Assembly: GCA_029204225.1 (NCBI GenBank)
Contig: CM055095.1
Span: forward strand, 14,104,049 to 14,168,048
Length of the DNA: 64,000 nt
Direction of reading: 5' to 3'
DNA from: Diphasiastrum complanatum
Lineage: Eukaryota > Streptophyta > Lycopodiopsida > Lycopodiales > Lycopodiaceae
The stretch's first letter is position 1; the number at the start of each line of letters is the position of its first letter. A program made the translations under genes and the position numbers. The notes under the pieces were generated by a model. It saw nothing but the letters and a program-made list of their open reading frames with translations, ran no database searches and was not told the origin of the DNA. Positions 62,163 to 64,000 of the stretch are shown piece after piece.

Positions 62163-64000
62163 ACCTATATTAGGACAATGTCGACTTATTTCTAGAACCA
62201 AAAACAATGCTTTATAAATGCCCTTCTATGCCCTACTACATGCATAGAACTTTGACTAGCAATTTAAACTATGACCTTGACTAGTATATACGACTTTGTT
62301 TTTGACTAAATAAAATAGGCCCCTATGATAGCACGTAGGTGTGGCCTAATCAACAATAGGATACAAATAAACATTATTTCTAACACTTCCCCCCTTAATG
62401 TTTACTTTATCTACTACTACTAGAATTTCTCTAAACTTTTATTTTTTGCTAAGTCCTTTAGTAAAAATATCTGGAACTTGTTCTTCTGCAGGGCAATAGA
62501 CAAACTCCACTTCACCACTCTGAATTTTCTCTTTGTTGAAGTGTTGTTGTACGTCGATGTGCTTCATCCTATGTGAAAATCTGTATGATTTTCCAATTCA
62601 ATACAACTTTGGTTATCACACTGAAATATTGTAGGTGTATCCTATGCTATATGAAGATTTTGTAGACTCCTTTGTAACCATATTGCTTCACCTGTTGCAC
62701 TCATAGTAGCTCGGTACTTTGCCTATGTGGACTATCATAGTGCAATAGTGCGCTGCTTTTGTGAACTCCAAGTTATAGAACCTGATCCAAGATTAAGTCT
62801 TGCTCCTGTGTGACCTCCTATTTGCACCTTATATACTTCTTCCTCTAGAAAGCCATTCGGGAATGCACTCTTAACATCCATTTGTCGAACGTTGATGTAG
62901 GCAATACGTGTGTTGACTTAGATTCCTGTAATGATTTGTCACATGAGATAGGAATTCCTCCGTCTTGCTTCTTATCCAAGATATTTCTTAATCTTTATGA
63001 GATTCGTCTTCATCAAAGATTACATCCCTGCTTATGATCATTGATAACTTTCTCACCCTCTAAGTCATACAAGCTGTATCGCTTTCTTGATTATCATATC
63101 CCAAGAAATAAACATTTAGTAGCCTTTGAATCCAATTTGCTCCTTGAATCCTTAGGTATATGAGCATATGCAATGCTCCCACCGTCAAATGACTTACATC
63201 AAGTTTCCATCCTATATAACCTTTCTCTGGAGTCTGATTCTCTACCGTTTTTTTAAGACTTTGATTCAAAAGATATATTGTTGGCTGAACTGCTTCACCC
63301 CAAAAAGTGTTCAAAAGTTTCTTACTTTCAAGCATGCTCCTCGCAGTTTCCACAATAGACCGGTTCTTCCTTTCTGCAACTCCATTTTGTTGAGACGTTT
63401 CCGTACTTGCAAATTGTCTCTATATACCATGATCCTTGCAAAACACTCGAAATTTTGTAGAAAAATATTCTCCCCCTTTATCTGAGTGAAGAACCTGAGC
63501 TTGTTACCAATAGAAACCAGCGTTTAGATGTAGTTCTCCCACAACCAGCGAACAATTCTAGCTTCACAAGCAACAATCTGTCAGCAAACTATTCCTCTTC
63601 ACAAAGCAGCAAACAACCTTCATGAGCGAACTGCCTTGTGGATCCAGTGAACAAAATCTTGTGAATTTCCAGCTCTGATACCATGTTGGAATTTGTTGCT
63701 CAGTCCCTAGAATGGAGATAGTAATCATGCTAGCACTCACAACCAACCAAGAATCAACATGAGAGATTGAAGAGCATAGCTCGCTACAATGGAATGAGGG
63801 AGGTGGGTGCCAACCCTCCTTATATAGACTTTCTAGCAAAAGCTAAAACAAAAAAGCAAACACCTATAGATAGATCCTATATTAGGGAAATGTCTTGACT
63901 TATTACTAAAACCAAAAGGCAATGCTCTACAAATGCCCTTCTGCGCCCTACTACATACACAAGACTTTGACTAGGAATCTAAACTTTGACCTTGACTAGT
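62163..64000 (-). mobile_element. Ty1/copia fossil 4: LTR pair around a reduced internal region
   Basis: Minus strand. One LTR (from about 63,684 past the window end) meets the primer site TGGTATCAGAGC (about 63,672-63,683). A partial second LTR lies at 62,163-62,386, next to a purine tract AAGGGGGGAAG. Both share CCTATATTAGG, AAATGCCCTTCT and GACCTTGACTAGT, with about 15 percent differences by eye, so the element is not young. Inside are integrase (ETARSMLESKKLLNTFWGEA, 63,353-63,060), a short RT piece and an RNase H piece (62,970-62,400). Much of gag and pol is gone. Broken in many places. Confidence 0.85.

Overview
The window is nuclear DNA from a land plant with a large, transposon-rich genome. 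The one host gene is a plant-type GH95 alpha-L-fucosidase (FUC95A/AXY8 type) on the + strand, with canonical GT-AG introns. Its intron sizes (up to about 17.8 kb) and the mix of copia, chromovirus and L1-type LINE copies suggest a fern or another non-flowering lineage. That is an inference; the species cannot be fixed from this sequence.

The fucosidase gene organises the window. Seven exons can be placed between 9,533 and 58,522. They join in phase and encode the first 653 residues. The last quarter of the enzyme, including the expected catalytic Asp, lies beyond base 64,000. Introns 1, 4, 5 and 6 are packed with transposon copies; introns 2 and 3 are quieter.

Layout: 1-9,500 is upstream intergenic DNA with two broken Ty1/copia copies, a Ty3 integrase scrap and long unannotated stretches. 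Intron 1 (9,735-22,738) holds five LINE copies, A (+) then B, C, D and E (all -). Intron 2 has a purine-rich minisatellite and copia gag debris. Intron 4 has a three-unit tandem repeat with hairpins, a long (TC)n tract, an AT-hook-coding relic, a Ty3 scrap and two LINE ends. Intron 5 holds LINEs J, K, F and I, a Ty3 chromovirus and a copia element with one well-defined LTR. Intron 6 holds a LINE piece split by a MITE-like palindromic element, then LINE G, which has ORF1 and the 3' tail but no ORF2. The last 5.5 kb (intron 7) has possible LTR debris and a copia element with two related LTRs.

The most interesting signal is the LINE family. At least 13 copies share: an L1-like ORF1 (coiled coil, RRM-like core, C-terminal domain, no zinc knuckle seen); an ORF2 with AP-type endonuclease, YADD reverse transcriptase and a C-terminal CCHC motif; a GC-rich hairpin between ORF1 and ORF2 (four copies); and a 3'-terminal hairpin followed by AATAAA-like sequence and a pyrimidine repeat (five full copies). 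Six copies begin exactly at a (CT)n tract in the same orientation, which suggests a TC-microsatellite-targeted LINE lineage. LINE G looks like a non-autonomous, ORF1-only half-LINE of that lineage.
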